This document shows, piece by piece, positions 44,094-54,072 of a stretch of DNA of 64,000 bases. The DNA is from Jannaschia donghaensis (lineage in GTDB: Bacteria > Pseudomonadota > Alphaproteobacteria > Rhodobacterales > Rhodobacteraceae), in the NCBI RefSeq assembly GCF_001403795.1, contig NZ_CXSU01000005.1:527597-591596 (forward strand), given 5' to 3'. The notes beneath the pieces are model-generated. The model saw only the letters and a program-made list of their open reading frames with translations, was not told the DNA's origin and searched no databases. How positions within the stretch are numbered: position 1 is the stretch's first letter; every line of letters begins with the position of its first letter. Both the position numbers and the translations under genes were made by a program.

Positions 44094-44984
44094 ATGGCCA
44101 GAAATATCGACACGACCGCCCTGCGCGCCTTTGCCACCGTCGCCGCGACCGGCGGCGTGACACGGGCCGCCGCCTTGTTGCACCTGACGCAATCGGCGGT
44201 GTCGATGCAGGTCAAACGGTTGGAGGAGGCTTTGGATGCGCGGCTTCTGGACCGGACGGGCCGGGGCGTGACACTGACCGCCGAAGGGGAGCAGGTGCTG
44301 GCCTACGCGCGCCGGATGCTGACGCTGAATGACGAACTGCTGGACCGGATGCGCGACAGCGGGCCGGCGGGCGAAATCCGGCTGGGCGTGCCCCATGACA
44401 TCGTGCCGCGCTGCATCCCCGCGATCCTGCGGGCCTTTGCCGCCGATTATCCCCGCGTCCGTCTGACCCTGATTTCAAGTGTGACGTCCAAGTTGAAGGC
44501 GGAATTCGCGCAAGGCGGCTGCGATGTCATCCTGACGACGGAAACGGTTCCGGGTCCGGGCGGCGAGGAAGTGGTCCGCCTGCCGCTGATCTGGGTCGGG
44601 GCCGAAGGCGGGACGATGTGGCAACAGCGGCCCCTGCGCCTGGCCTTCAACGAAGATTGCGTGTTCCGCACCATGGCGCAGGACGCGTTGAATGCCGCCG
44701 ACATTCCCTGGGACATGGCGATGACCGCCGACAGCAGCCGCGCCGTCGACGCCACCGTCAGCGCCGATCTGGCCTGTCACGTCGTCATCGACGGTTTTGA
44801 CACCCTGGAAATGGCGCCCATTGCGCACGGGGGCACCTTGCCGGACGTCGGAGAGCAGGGGATCGCCATGTACGTGTTGCCCGGACCTGCGGATGCGGCC
44901 CGCGACCGCCTTTTGGAGATCATCCGCGACACCTACGGCGCGCTTGCGGCACGACCGTCGCGGCCGGTCCTGGTCAGCGGATAG
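44094..44984 (+). CDS. LysR-family transcriptional regulator
   Basis: The 296-residue product has an N-terminal winged helix-turn-helix (about residues 6-60, FATVAATGGVTRAAALLHLTQ and SAVSMQVKRLEEALDARLL, read continuously) and a periplasmic-binding-protein-like effector domain from about residue 90 (EIRLGVPHDIVPRCIPAI). The ATG at 44094 has GAAGGGA upstream. LysR regulators usually control a divergent neighbour, here the Bax-inhibitor-1 gene, and themselves, often through a T-N11-A site in the shared region (43847-44093). The effector is unknown. Confidence 0.9.
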   Translation: MARNIDTTALRAFATVAATGGVTRAAALLHLTQSAVSMQVKRLEEALDARLLDRTGRGVTLTAEGEQVLAYARRMLTLNDELLDRMRDSGPAGEIRLGVPHDIVPRCIPAILRAFAADYPRVRLTLISSVTSKLKAEFAQGGCDVILTTETVPGPGGEEVVRLPLIWVGAEGGTMWQQRPLRLAFNEDCVFRTMAQDALNAADIPWDMAMTADSSRAVDATVSADLACHVVIDGFDTLEMAPIAHGGTLPDVGEQGIAMYVLPGPADAARDRLLEIIRDTYGALAARPSRPVLVSG

Positions 44985-45006
44985 CCGGCCGGTCGGGCAC
45001 CTGGGC

Positions 45007-45966
45007 CTAGGGTGTGATGACGACCTTGCCGGTCGATTTGCGACTGCGCAGAAGCTCCAGTCCTTCCTCGACGCGGGCAAGCGGCAGGACGTGGCTGATG
45101 TGCGGCGCGATCTCTCCGGCTTCGTACATCGCGAAAAGGGCTGCGATGCTGTCGGTGACGGGCCTGGGGTCGAAATCCATATAACCCCCCCAGTAGAAGC
45201 CGATCAGGTCGACGTTTTTGACCAGCAGGTGATTGGCTGCAAAGGCGGGAACGTCGCCGCTGGCGAACCCGATGACCAGGTATCGACCGCCGGGATTTGT
45301 CGCGCGGAAGGCGGCCTTTGCAGCCGCCCCTCCGACGGCGTCATAAACCACGTCCGCCCCGCCCAATGCCTTGAGGCGATCGCGCAGGTCGGGGGCTTCG
45401 GCGTCGACGGTGTGATGTGCCCCGTGGTCGCGCGCCACGGCCAACTTGTCCGCCCCACGCGCGACGGCGACCACCTCCGCCCCCATCCGCGCGCCCAGTT
45501 CGACCGCCGTCAGACCCACGCCGCCCGCAGCCCCCAGCACGACCAGGCGTTCACCGGGACGCAGCCGGGCGCGGTGCGTCAGCGCCAGATGACTTGTCGA
45601 CCAGGCGACGATGAATCCGGCGGCGATATCCGACGGCATGGTATCCGGCACGGGCACAAGGCGGTTCGCGGGAAACACGCCGTGATCGGCCAGACCGCCC
45701 TGTCCGCCGAACACCGCGACGCGGGTTCCGATGGCAGGCGCGTCGGTATCGGGACCGTGGGCTGTGATGCGGCCGCAAACCTCCAGCCCCGGAACGAAGG
45801 GCGTCGGCGGCGTGGCCTGATAGGTTCCTTTGACCATAAGCAGATCGGCGAAGTTCAATCCGGTCGCCTCTATGGCGATCTGAACCTGCCCCGAATCAGC
45901 CTGGGGAAGAGGAAGATCATCCCGGAGTGTGGCCTGTTCGGGCCCAATTACAACGTATCCGTGCAT
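45007..45966 (-). CDS. NADPH:quinone oxidoreductase-like medium-chain dehydrogenase
   Basis: The 319-residue product is a zinc-independent medium-chain dehydrogenase of the quinone oxidoreductase group. It has LNFADLLMVKGTYQ at the start, FVPGLEVCGRITAHG, the nucleotide motif VVLGAAGGVGLTAVELGARMGA near residue 140 and VDLIGFYWGGYMDFDP. These proteins reduce quinones or enones with NADPH. The substrate is unknown. The ATG at 45966 follows GAGGAGC. It is convergent with the LysR gene (22-base gap) and diverges from the XRE gene. Confidence 0.85.
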   Translation of the reverse strand: MHGYVVIGPEQATLRDDLPLPQADSGQVQIAIEATGLNFADLLMVKGTYQATPPTPFVPGLEVCGRITAHGPDTDAPAIGTRVAVFGGQGGLADHGVFPANRLVPVPDTMPSDIAAGFIVAWSTSHLALTHRARLRPGERLVVLGAAGGVGLTAVELGARMGAEVVAVARGADKLAVARDHGAHHTVDAEAPDLRDRLKALGGADVVYDAVGGAAAKAAFRATNPGGRYLVIGFASGDVPAFAANHLLVKNVDLIGFYWGGYMDFDPRPVTDSIAALFAMYEAGEIAPHISHVLPLARVEEGLELLRSRKSTGKVVITP

Positions 45967-46270
45967 GTCAGCTCCTCGCTCCGCACGGATAATTCGCAAC
46001 AACGACCCAAGAAGGGAAGCGAAATCGTGCTGTACGGTGCCCTTGAAAATATCCGCTCAACATCCTGACTGTAAACAATTCTCAACTCCCGAAAGAGTTC
46101 GCGGTCACCGGCTCCCCCATCGCAAACCCGGCAGTCTCGCGATGCCGTTTCACGGTTGCCATTGGATGGTCAACTGCCCGACTGTATGAACTTATGGTTG
46201 TATCGACACGGTCTCTTGTATGAATTCACCAATTCACGAGAGCGTTCGACGCTCGGGAGGAGCTGAACAG
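45967..46270. promoter_or_regulatory. Divergent region between the oxidoreductase and XRE genes
   Basis: This 304-base gap holds no gene. On the plus strand TTGGAT (46161-46166) and TATGAA (46184-46189) are spaced 17 bases and could form the promoter of the XRE gene. Downstream, TGAATT-CACC-AATTCA (46221-46236) is a perfect inverted repeat. GAGCG-TTCGA-CGCTC (46240-46254) can form a small hairpin just before the GGGAGGAGC ribosome-binding site. The dyad is well placed for autoregulation. Confidence 0.45.
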
Positions 46271-46630
46271 ATGAAACATCCCGTCGACGTTCACGTGGGA
46301 AAACGCGTCCGCCACCGTCGTTGGATGGTTGGCATGACGCAGCAGCAGCTTGCGGAACAGGTTGGGATCAAGTTTCAGCAGATCCAGAAGTACGAAACCG
46401 GTATGAACCGTGTCTCCGCATCCCGCCTGTGGGAAATCGCGGAAGCGCTGGATGTCCCGGTGGATCACTTCTTCGAGGGCCTCAAGGAAGGCACGTCGAG
46501 CGTGGAGGGGCAGGATTTCCTGGCCGACAAGGAAGCGATGGAATTGATCCGCGCTTATTATGCCATGCCCGAAAACCAGCGTCGCCGCCTGTTCGATCTG
46601 GCGCGCGTGTTATCGGAAAGCGCGGCCTGA
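46271..46630 (+). CDS. XRE-family regulator, PraR/PhrR-like
   Basis: The 119-residue product is a Cro/C1-type helix-turn-helix protein: VHVGKRVRHRRWMVGMTQQQ and LAEQVGIKFQQIQKYETGMNR form the DNA-binding part (residues 8-60), followed by a short dimerising C-terminus. It resembles PraR/PhrR regulators of rhizobia, linked to adhesion and stress control, as far as I recall. The ATG at 46271 follows GGAGGAGC. Upstream lie an inverted repeat (46221-46236) and a hairpin. hisN follows by 48 bases, a neighbourhood common in Rhodobacterales. Confidence 0.87.
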   Translation: MKHPVDVHVGKRVRHRRWMVGMTQQQLAEQVGIKFQQIQKYETGMNRVSASRLWEIAEALDVPVDHFFEGLKEGTSSVEGQDFLADKEAMELIRAYYAMPENQRRRLFDLARVLSESAA

Positions 46631-46678
46631 CCTGCACGCCGACTTGACCGTCTTCCGCCGGAGTGCGACCCCCGACGG

Positions 46679-47467
46679 ATGAAGCGAGACAGACTTGACG
46701 ACGCGACCTTCGAAGTTGCCCATGCACTGGCGGATGCTGCGCGTGTGGCGACCTTGAAGCATTTTCGCACCCCGCTTTCCGTGGACAGCAAGACGTCCGA
46801 TTTCGACCCCGTCACCATTGCCGACCGCGAAGCCGAAGCCGCGATGCGCGCCATCCTGGCCCAGCGGCGACCCGACGACGGCATTCTGGGCGAGGAGGGG
46901 GACGCGATCACCGGGACCAGCGGTCTGACCTGGGTGCTGGACCCGATCGACGGGACCCGCGGTTTCATTTCCGGCACGCCGACCTGGGGGGTGCTGATCG
47001 CCTTGCGCGACGCGGGCGGGCCGTTCTTGGGCATCATCGATCAGCCGTACATCGCAGAACGTTTCGTTGGCGGGTCCGGGTTCGCGCGCTGGACGCGCGG
47101 GGATCAGTCGCGCGACCTCTCGGTCAGCGCCGTCACCGATCTGGAACAAGCCACGATCCTCACGACCTTTCCCGAAGTCGGCACGACGGCGCAGGGCGAC
47201 GCCTTCCGCCGCGTCGCGTCGCGATGTCGGCTGACGCGCTATGGCATGGATTGCTATGCCTACGCCCTGCTGGCCGCGGGCCATGTCGATCTGGTGATCG
47301 AGGCGGGGTTGCAACCCTACGACATTGCAGCCCCCATCGCGGTCGTGCAGGGCGCGGGCGGAATCGTCACCGATTGGCAGGGCGGGCCCGCACATGACGG
47401 GGGCACCTGCATCGCCGCCGCGACCCCGGCGCTGCACGCGCGGGCGCTGGATCTGCTAAATGGCTGA
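46679..47467 (+). CDS. hisN: Histidinol-phosphatase of the inositol monophosphatase family
   Basis: HisN removes phosphate from histidinol phosphate in histidine biosynthesis, with a magnesium-dependent inositol-monophosphatase fold. The 262-residue product has the metal motifs ILGEEGDAITG, WVLDPIDGTRGFISGTPTW and, near the C-terminus, LVIEAGLQPYDIAAPIAVVQ. The family also includes other sugar phosphatases, so the histidine role is by similarity of the subgroup. The start at 46679 is the first ATG. Its last bases overlap the start of the next gene by eight. Confidence 0.87.
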   Translation: MKRDRLDDATFEVAHALADAARVATLKHFRTPLSVDSKTSDFDPVTIADREAEAAMRAILAQRRPDDGILGEEGDAITGTSGLTWVLDPIDGTRGFISGTPTWGVLIALRDAGGPFLGIIDQPYIAERFVGGSGFARWTRGDQSRDLSVSAVTDLEQATILTTFPEVGTTAQGDAFRRVASRCRLTRYGMDCYAYALLAAGHVDLVIEAGLQPYDIAAPIAVVQGAGGIVTDWQGGPAHDGGTCIAAATPALHARALDLLNG

Positions 47468-48785
47468 AATCCTGATCCGGGGGGCCGCCGACGTTTTGAC
47501 GATGGGGTCACAGGCCCCCGGGCCCGACATCCTGATCCGGGACGGCGTGATCGCCGTAATGGGGACGGGTCTTGCGACCGACGGTACGGTGATCGACGCG
47601 GCGGGGTGTCTGGTGACGCCAGGCCTCGTGAATACGCATCACCATCTCTATCAGACGCTGACCCGCGCGGTGCCGGCGGGGCAGGACGCGCTTTTGTTCG
47701 GATGGCTTCGGACGCTCTATCCGATCTGGGCGCGGTTCACGCCCGATCATGTCCATGTCGCCACGCAGATCGGGCTGGCAGAGCTGGCGCTTTCGGGGTG
47801 CTCCACCTCGTCGGACCATCTGTATATCTTTCCCAACGGCGTGCGGTTGGAGGATACGATCCACGCGGCCGCCGAAGTCGGTCTGCGGTTTCATCCGACG
47901 CGCGGGGCCATGTCCATCGGGGAGAGCGCCGGTGGTTTGCCGCCGGATGCTTTGGTCGAAGGTGAGCGCGCGATCCTCGACGACTGCATTCGCGTCATCG
48001 ACGCCTTCCACGATCCGTCAGACGGGTCGATGTGCCGTGTCGGTATCGCGCCCTGTTCGCCGTTTTCCGTCAGTCGCGACCTGATGCGCGACGCTGCCCT
48101 GCTGGCGCGCGACAAAGGCGTGATGCTGCATACCCATCTGGCCGAAAACAAAGAGGACGTGGCGTTTTCGCTGGCGACCTTCGGGTGCCGTCCCGGTCAA
48201 TACGCGGAAGACCTGGGGTGGACCGGGCCGGACGTCTGGCATGCCCATTGCGTCAAATTGGATGCTGCGGAAATCGACCTCTTCGCGCGCACTCGGACGG
48301 GCGTGGCCCACTGCCCCTGTTCCAACTGCCGCCTGGGGTCGGGCATTGCACCGCTGCGCGACATGCTGGACGCTGGTGTGCCGGTGGGTTTGGGCGTGGA
48401 CGGGTCGGCGTCGAACGACCGCGCCGATCTTCTGGCCGAGGCGCGGCAGGCGATGCTGCTGCAACGGGTGTCACGCGGCGCGGACGCGATGTCGGCGGTG
48501 GAAATCCTGCGCGTGGCGACCAAGGGTGGGGCGCAGGTTCTGGGCCGCGACGACATCGGGACGCTGGCGGTCGGCAAACGCGCAGATATCGCGGTTTGGG
48601 ACATGGCCGGTCTGGATGGGGCCGGCAGTTGGGATAGGACGGCGCTGGTCCTGGCCGGGCCGCGACGCGTCCGAGATCTGATTGTCGAGGGGCGTCACGT
48701 GGTCCGCGACGGGCGGATCACGACGGTCGATCTGCCGCGTTTGATCGCGCGGGCCGAGGGTCTGCTGCGGGGCCTTATGGCCTGA
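47460..48785 (+). CDS. 8-oxoguanine deaminase-like amidohydrolase
   Basis: The 441-residue product is a metal-dependent amidohydrolase of the 8-oxoguanine deaminase / hydroxyatrazine hydrolase group. It has the HxH metal pair in VNTHHHLYQTLTRAVP near residue 59, MLHTHLAENKEDV, the metal/acid HCVKLDAAE region, and GVDGSASNDRADLLAE near residue 315. It most likely deaminates 8-oxoguanine to urate or a related purine, protecting the nucleotide pool, but the substrate must be tested. The ATG at 47460 overlaps hisN by eight bases, so they are likely co-translated. Confidence 0.82.
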   Translation: MAEILIRGAADVLTMGSQAPGPDILIRDGVIAVMGTGLATDGTVIDAAGCLVTPGLVNTHHHLYQTLTRAVPAGQDALLFGWLRTLYPIWARFTPDHVHVATQIGLAELALSGCSTSSDHLYIFPNGVRLEDTIHAAAEVGLRFHPTRGAMSIGESAGGLPPDALVEGERAILDDCIRVIDAFHDPSDGSMCRVGIAPCSPFSVSRDLMRDAALLARDKGVMLHTHLAENKEDVAFSLATFGCRPGQYAEDLGWTGPDVWHAHCVKLDAAEIDLFARTRTGVAHCPCSNCRLGSGIAPLRDMLDAGVPVGLGVDGSASNDRADLLAEARQAMLLQRVSRGADAMSAVEILRVATKGGAQVLGRDDIGTLAVGKRADIAVWDMAGLDGAGSWDRTALVLAGPRRVRDLIVEGRHVVRDGRITTVDLPRLIARAEGLLRGLMA

Positions 48786-48791
48786 CCGCGG

Positions 48792-49394
48792 TCAGACCGG
48801 CGGCTCCGGCGGTACCCGGTCGCCGATCTCCTCGCGAAAGTGCCGGCGGCACAGGCTGACGTAGCGGTCGTTGCCGCCGACCTCCACCTGCGCGCCTTCC
48901 CACAGGGCCTTGCCGTCCGCACCGCGGCGGATGACCATCGTCGCCTTGCGCCCGCAATAGCAGATTGTCCGCACCTCTCGCAGATCGTCAGCCAGCGCCA
49001 GAAGAGCGGCCGAGCCGGGGAACAATTCGCCGCGAAAATCCACCCGCAGACCATAGGCCATGACCGGAATGCCCAGGTCATCGACCGCGCGGGCCAGTTG
49101 CCAGACCTGTTCACGCGACAGCCATTGCGCTTCGTCCAGAAAGACGCAGGCGCAGGGCCGGGCGGCAAGGCGCGCTTCGATCATCGCGTAGAGGTCGGTC
49201 GTGGCGGCATAGGTATCCGCGTCGGTCCCTATGCCGATCCGACTGGCGATGCGCCCCGATCCGGCGCGATCGTCGAAGTTCGCCGTGAGCAGATAGGTCT
49301 GCATGCCCCGTTCATTGTAGTTGTAGGCGGCCTGAAGCAGCAGCGTGCTCTTGCCCGCATTCATCGTGGAATAGTGGAAGTAGAGTTTGGCCAT
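48792..49394 (-). CDS. tdk: Thymidine kinase
   Basis: Tdk phosphorylates thymidine with ATP in salvage. The 200-residue product has the P-loop YSTMNAGKSTLLLQAA near residue 8, the catalytic Glu in CVFLDEAQWLS near residue 88, and zinc-type cysteines in TICYCGRKAT and SLCRRHF. The length is standard. It starts at 49394 with MAKLYFHYS. It follows the ketosynthase gene by six bases on the same strand, but no metabolic link is obvious. Its stop is seven bases from the amidohydrolase stop. Confidence 0.95.
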   Translation of the reverse strand: MAKLYFHYSTMNAGKSTLLLQAAYNYNERGMQTYLLTANFDDRAGSGRIASRIGIGTDADTYAATTDLYAMIEARLAARPCACVFLDEAQWLSREQVWQLARAVDDLGIPVMAYGLRVDFRGELFPGSAALLALADDLREVRTICYCGRKATMVIRRGADGKALWEGAQVEVGGNDRYVSLCRRHFREEIGDRVPPEPPV

Positions 49395-49400
49395 CGTCCG

Positions 49401-50507
49401 TCAGACCCGCGTGACGATGACCGATCCGACGGAATAGCCGGCGCCGAACGAACAGATCAATCCGGTATCGCCGGGGATCAGATCGTCCGAATATTTCGCA
49501 AAAGCGATGATCGACCCCGCCGACGATGTGTTGGCATAGTCCTGCAGGATGTTCGGCTGCTCCCCCGGTTCGGGGTCGCGGCCCAACACGCGCTTGCCGA
49601 TGTAGTCGTTCATCGCCTTGTTCGCCTGATGCAGCCAGAGGCGTTTCAGATCGTCTGCCGTGACGCCTTCGTCGGCCATGTGGTCGGCGATGTGACGGGA
49701 CACCAGCGGGAGGACTTCCTTGAAGACCTTGCGCCCGTTCTGAACGAATTGCATGTCGCGGCGGTCGTCCATCGCGTCGCGGGTGCGGCGCAGGAAGCCG
49801 TCGTTGTTGCGGATATTGTTGGAAAACTGCGTCGCGCAGCGGGTGGAGCGGATGACGAAATGATCGCCCTGCGCCAGATCCGCCGCCTCCAGAACGACGG
49901 CTGTGCAGACGTCGCCGAAGATAAAGTGACAGTCGCGGTCGCGCCATTCCAAATGGGCCGAGCAGATTTCCGGGTTCACCACGATGGCCCGCCGGATAGA
50001 GCCGGATCGGATCATGTCTGCCGCCGCCTGGATGCCGAACGTCGCCGACGAACAGGCGACATTCATGTCGAAGGCAAAGCCGGAGGTGCCCAGAAGCTGC
50101 TGAATCTCGATCGCGATCGCAGGGTAAGCGCGTTCATGGTTCGACGCGGCACAGATCACGGCGTCGATCTGTCCGGCGTCGATCCCCGCTTGGGCCAGCG
50201 CATCGGTGCAGGCCGTCACGGCCATTTCCGCCATCTGCCCGGGGGCACCGTCGTCGCGCGGCACAAGGCGCGGATACATCCGGTCGGGGTCCAGCACGCC
50301 GGCTTTGTCGAGCACGAAACGCTGCTCGATCCCGCTGGCGGATTTGATGAAATCCGCGCTGGATTGGGGGATTTGCGGGTCTGCACCTGCCGCGTTCTGC
50401 CGGTCGGCATAGGCGTTGAACGCGACGACAAGCTCGTCATTCGTGATGACCTGCGACGGGGTGAAGACGCCGGATCCGGTGATCGCGGCGCGGGTTTGAC
50501 TGGACAT
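49401..50507 (-). CDS. FabH-like 3-oxoacyl-ACP synthase III
   Basis: The 368-residue product is a type III ketosynthase, with the Cys-His-Asn triad visible in NVACSSATFG (near residue 152), LWLHQANKAMN (near 295) and DYANTSSAGSI (near 330). It is longer than housekeeping FabH (about 320 residues) because of an insertion near residue 35-60, as in beta-ketodecanoyl-type enzymes that extend pre-formed acyl chains. No other fatty-acid genes are near. The ATG at 50507 follows AAAGGAGG. The upstream frame to 50651 reaches over carB and is a shadow. Confidence 0.86.
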   Translation of the reverse strand: MSSQTRAAITGSGVFTPSQVITNDELVVAFNAYADRQNAAGADPQIPQSSADFIKSASGIEQRFVLDKAGVLDPDRMYPRLVPRDDGAPGQMAEMAVTACTDALAQAGIDAGQIDAVICAASNHERAYPAIAIEIQQLLGTSGFAFDMNVACSSATFGIQAAADMIRSGSIRRAIVVNPEICSAHLEWRDRDCHFIFGDVCTAVVLEAADLAQGDHFVIRSTRCATQFSNNIRNNDGFLRRTRDAMDDRRDMQFVQNGRKVFKEVLPLVSRHIADHMADEGVTADDLKRLWLHQANKAMNDYIGKRVLGRDPEPGEQPNILQDYANTSSAGSIIAFAKYSDDLIPGDTGLICSFGAGYSVGSVIVTRV

Positions 50508-50586
50508 CACGACCTCCTTTTGCGGGGTTGGGAAGATGTGCCGGGCGCGGGTGCCGGGGTCAAGGCGGTGACCCGCAGACCACGCT

Positions 50587-53500
50587 TCACTGCAGGGATC
50601 GGACCTCGACGTCCCCTTCCACCTGCGCCTGCATGGCAAGGGCGGCGGCATGGGACCCGGACAGGGTGGTGAAATACGGAATGCGGTCCATTAGGGCGAC
50701 ATTGCGCATGGACCGCGAATCCTCGACCGCCTGCGCGCCTTCGGTCGTGTTCATGACAAGCGCGATCTCACCGTCCTTCATGACGTCGACGATGGTGCGC
50801 CCGCCTTCATAGGCTTTGTTGACGTGGCGGCTTTCGATGCCGTGACGGGCCAGGAACTCGGCCGTGCCGGACGTGGCGAGGATGGCGAAGCCCAGATCGA
50901 TAAGGATCGACGCGGTTTCCGCCAGTTGCGCGGTCTTGTCCGCTTCCTTGATCGACAGAAAGACGGTGCCGCCATCCGGCAGCGTCACGCCCGCGCCCAA
51001 CTGCGCCTTGAGGAAGGCGCGCGCAAAGCTGCGATCCCACCCCATGACCTCGCCGGTGGAGCGCATTTCCGGGCCCAAAAGCGTGTCTACACCGGGGAAG
51101 CGCGCAAAAGGCAGCACCGCCTCCTTGACCGAGAACCAGGGCGTGTCCGGATGCGACAGCATCATCGTGTCGCCCATCGGCACGTGCGCGATGGCAGCGT
51201 CGGCGGGGTAGGGGTCACGCAGCGGGAAATTCGACAACGGCTCCCCCGCCATCAGGCGGGCGGCGATGCTGGCGATCGCACTGTCGATGGCCTTGGCGAC
51301 GAAGGGCACGGTGCGCGACGCGCGGGGGTTCACCTCGATCAGATAGACCTCCGGCCCCGCCGCTTCTTCCTTTACGGCGAATTGCACGTTCATCAGGCCG
51401 ACGACACGCAACGCTCGGGCCAGCGCGACCGTCTGTTCGCGGATGGTGTTGATGACGTCCTGGCTTAGCGTGTGCGGCGGCAGGCAACAGGCGGAATCGC
51501 CCGAATGGACGCCGGCCTCCTCGATATGCTGCATGATGCCCGCGACATGGACATTCTCCCCGTCGGACAGGGCATCGACGTCGACCTCAATCGCGCCCGA
51601 CAGATATCCATCCAGCAGGACCGGGCTGTCGCCCGACACCACGACGGCATCCCGAATATAGCGTTCCAACTGCGCGGTATCGCGCACGATCTCCATCGCG
51701 CGACCGCCCAGGACGTAGGAGGGACGGATGACCAGCGGATAGCCAAGGTCTTCGGCCACCAGACGGGCTTCGGCATCGGAATGGGCGATGGCGTTCTTGG
51801 GCTGCTTGAGGCCCAGTTGTTCGACCAGGGCCGAGAAACGTTCCCGATCTTCGGCCAGGTCGATGGCGTCGGGTGTCGTGCCCAGGATGGGGATGCCCGC
51901 ATCGTGTAGCGCATTGGCCAGCTTCAGGGGTGTCTGCCCCCCGAACTGTACGATCACGCCGTGCAGCGTGCCGTTTTCCTGCTCGACGCGCAGGATTTCC
52001 ATCACGTGTTCGAAGGTCAGAGGCTCGAAATACAATCGGTCGGAGGTGTCGTAATCCGTGCTCACCGTCTCCGGGTTGCAGTTGACCATGATCGTCTCAT
52101 AGCCCTGCTCGCTGAGCGCGAAGCAGGCGTGGCAGCAGCAGTAATCGAACTCAATCCCCTGGCCGATGCGATTGGGGCCGCCGCCAAGGATGACGACCTT
52201 CTTGGCATCCGTTGGCCGGGATTCGCATTCCGCCTCGCCCATGACGGGGGTCTCGTAGGTGGAATACATGTAAGGTGTCTGCGCCTCGAACTCGGCAGCG
52301 CAGGTGTCGATACGTTTGAATTGTGCAACCACGCCGAGGTTCTGGCGGGCGCGGCGGACATTGTCCTCGGTCCGGCCGGTCAGTTTGGCAAGGCGCGCAT
52401 CGGTAAAGCCATAGGTCTTGAGGCGGCGCAGCGGGGCCTCCTCCACCGGGAGGCCGTTCTTCTTCACGTCGGCTTCCAAGTCCATGATTTCCCTGATGCG
52501 GGCCAAGAACCAAGGGTCGAAGGATGTCACGGCCTGGATGTCTTCGTTCGACAGGCCATGACGCATTGCCTGCGCGATGACGCGGATGCGGTCCGGGGTC
52601 TGTTTGCCCAAGGCCGCCTTGATCGCCGCCGGATCGTCCGAAAGTTCGATTTCGTCGAACCCGGTCAGCCCCGTCTCCATGGACGCCAGCGCCTTTTGCA
52701 TGGATTCATGGAAGGTGCGGCCGATGGCCATGACCTCGCCTACCGATTTCATGGCGGTGGTCAGGTTCGGCTCCGACCCTGGAAACTTTTCAAAAGCGAA
52801 CCTGGGGATTTTGGTTACGACATAATCTATGGTCGGCTCGAACGACGCGGGTGTCACTTTCGTGATGTCGTTGTCCAATTCGTCCAACGTATATCCAACG
52901 GCCAGCTTTGCCGCGATCTTGGCGATGGGGAACCCGGTGGCCTTGGACGCCAGCGCCGACGATCGGGACACGCGGGGGTTCATCTCAATCACGACCATGC
53001 GCCCATCGGCGGGGTTCACGGCCCACTGCACGTTCGACCCGCCCGTCTCCACGCCGATTTCGCGCAGCACGTTGATGCTGTGCGTGCGCATGATCTGGTA
53101 TTCCTTGTCCGTCAGGGTCAGCGCGGGGGCGACGGTGATACTGTCGCCAGTGTGAACACCCATCGGATCCACGTTTTCGATGGCGCAGACGATGATCGCG
53201 TTGTCGGCGGTGTCGCGCACCACCTCCATCTCGAATTCCTTCCACCCCAGAAGGCTCTCGTCGACCAGGATCTGCGCCATCGGCGACGCTTCCAGCCCGG
53301 TGCGGCAGATGCGTTCGTAATCCGCGCGATTGTAGGCCACGCCGCCTCCTGTGCCGCCCAACGTGAATGCGGGCCGGATGATCGCCGGCAGGCCGACATG
53401 TTCCAGCGCGTCCATCGCGTCGCCCATGGCGGCGGAGATGTCGAATTTGCCGTTCTCCTTTTTGGGGGCGGCAATGATCACGGCCTTCGGGTTTTCGATG

Positions 53501-53919
53501 CCCAGCCGGTCCATCGCCTCCCGGAACAGCTTGCGGTCTTCTGCCATCTCGATCGCGGCGCGCTTGGCCCCGATCAGTTCCACCCCGAACTTCTTCAACA
53601 CGCCCATGTCGTCCAGCGCCAGCGACGTGTTCAGCCCGGTCTGGCCGCCCATCGTCGGCAGAAGGGCGTCGGGCCGCTCCTTTTCGATGATCTTGGCGAC
53701 GACCTCGGGCGTAATCGGCTCGATATAGGTGGCGTCGGCCATGTTGGGGTCCGTCATGATCGTGGCCGGGTTCGAGTTGACCAGGATGACGCGGTAGCCT
53801 TCTTCGCGCAGCGCCTTGCAGGCCTGGGCACCGGAGTAATCGAATTCGCAGGCCTGCCCGATCACGATGGGACCCGCGCCGATGATCATGATCGACTTGA
53901 TGTCGGTACGCTTGGGCAT
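50587..53919 (-). CDS. carB: Carbamoyl-phosphate synthase large subunit
   Basis: CarB uses two ATP and ammonia from CarA to make carbamoyl phosphate for arginine and pyrimidine synthesis. The 1110-residue product has an N-terminal carboxyphosphate half ([20 protein letters not shown] near residue 10; [19 protein letters not shown] type elements), a carbamoyl-phosphate half beginning at [20 protein letters not shown], and a C-terminal MGS-like allosteric domain. The ATG at 53919 is followed by the family N-terminus [12 protein letters not shown] longer frame to 55206 overlaps aspS and is a shadow. carA is not in the window. Confidence 0.97.
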   Translation of the reverse strand: MPKRTDIKSIMIIGAGPIVIGQACEFDYSGAQACKALREEGYRVILVNSNPATIMTDPNMADATYIEPITPEVVAKIIEKERPDALLPTMGGQTGLNTSLALDDMGVLKKFGVELIGAKRAAIEMAEDRKLFREAMDRLGIENPKAVIIAAPKKENGKFDISAAMGDAMDALEHVGLPAIIRPAFTLGGTGGGVAYNRADYERICRTGLEASPMAQILVDESLLGWKEFEMEVVRDTADNAIIVCAIENVDPMGVHTGDSITVAPALTLTDKEYQIMRTHSINVLREIGVETGGSNVQWAVNPADGRMVVIEMNPRVSRSSALASKATGFPIAKIAAKLAVGYTLDELDNDITKVTPASFEPTIDYVVTKIPRFAFEKFPGSEPNLTTAMKSVGEVMAIGRTFHESMQKALASMETGLTGFDEIELSDDPAAIKAALGKQTPDRIRVIAQAMRHGLSNEDIQAVTSFDPWFLARIREIMDLEADVKKNGLPVEEAPLRRLKTYGFTDARLAKLTGRTEDNVRRARQNLGVVAQFKRIDTCAAEFEAQTPYMYSTYETPVMGEAECESRPTDAKKVVILGGGPNRIGQGIEFDYCCCHACFALSEQGYETIMVNCNPETVSTDYDTSDRLYFEPLTFEHVMEILRVEQENGTLHGVIVQFGGQTPLKLANALHDAGIPILGTTPDAIDLAEDRERFSALVEQLGLKQPKNAIAHSDAEARLVAEDLGYPLVIRPSYVLGGRAMEIVRDTAQLERYIRDAVVVSGDSPVLLDGYLSGAIEVDVDALSDGENVHVAGIMQHIEEAGVHSGDSACCLPPHTLSQDVINTIREQTVALARALRVVGLMNVQFAVKEEAAGPEVYLIEVNPRASRTVPFVAKAIDSAIASIAARLMAGEPLSNFPLRDPYPADAAIAHVPMGDTMMLSHPDTPWFSVKEAVLPFARFPGVDTLLGPEMRSTGEVMGWDRSFARAFLKAQLGAGVTLPDGGTVFLSIKEADKTAQLAETASILIDLGFAILATSGTAEFLARHGIESRHVNKAYEGGRTIVDVMKDGEIALVMNTTEGAQAVEDSRSMRNVALMDRIPYFTTLSGSHAAALAMQAQVEGDVEVRSLQ

Positions 53920-53954
53920 CGGAGCCTCCGGGGCATGTGTTGGCAAACGTGCGC

Positions 53955-53983
53955 GGTTTAGGGCGCGGGGGGCACGGGTGCAA
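53955..53983 (-). promoter_or_regulatory. Putative promoter of carB
   Basis: On the minus strand TTGCAC (53983-53978) and TAAACC (53960-53955) are spaced by 17 bases and lie 36 bases before the carB start. They agree with the boxes seen before rpsA, trpB and the MORN gene. On the plus strand TTGACA at 54007-54012 may serve aspS, but no good -10 follows. Confidence 0.45.
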
Positions 53984-54072
53984 GGGCGCGCGGGCGTCGC
54001 AGCAGGTTGACAGCCGGCAAGGGGGCGTGTTGATCGGGCCAACGCCCGAAACTGCCTTGCCGGAGACCCATC

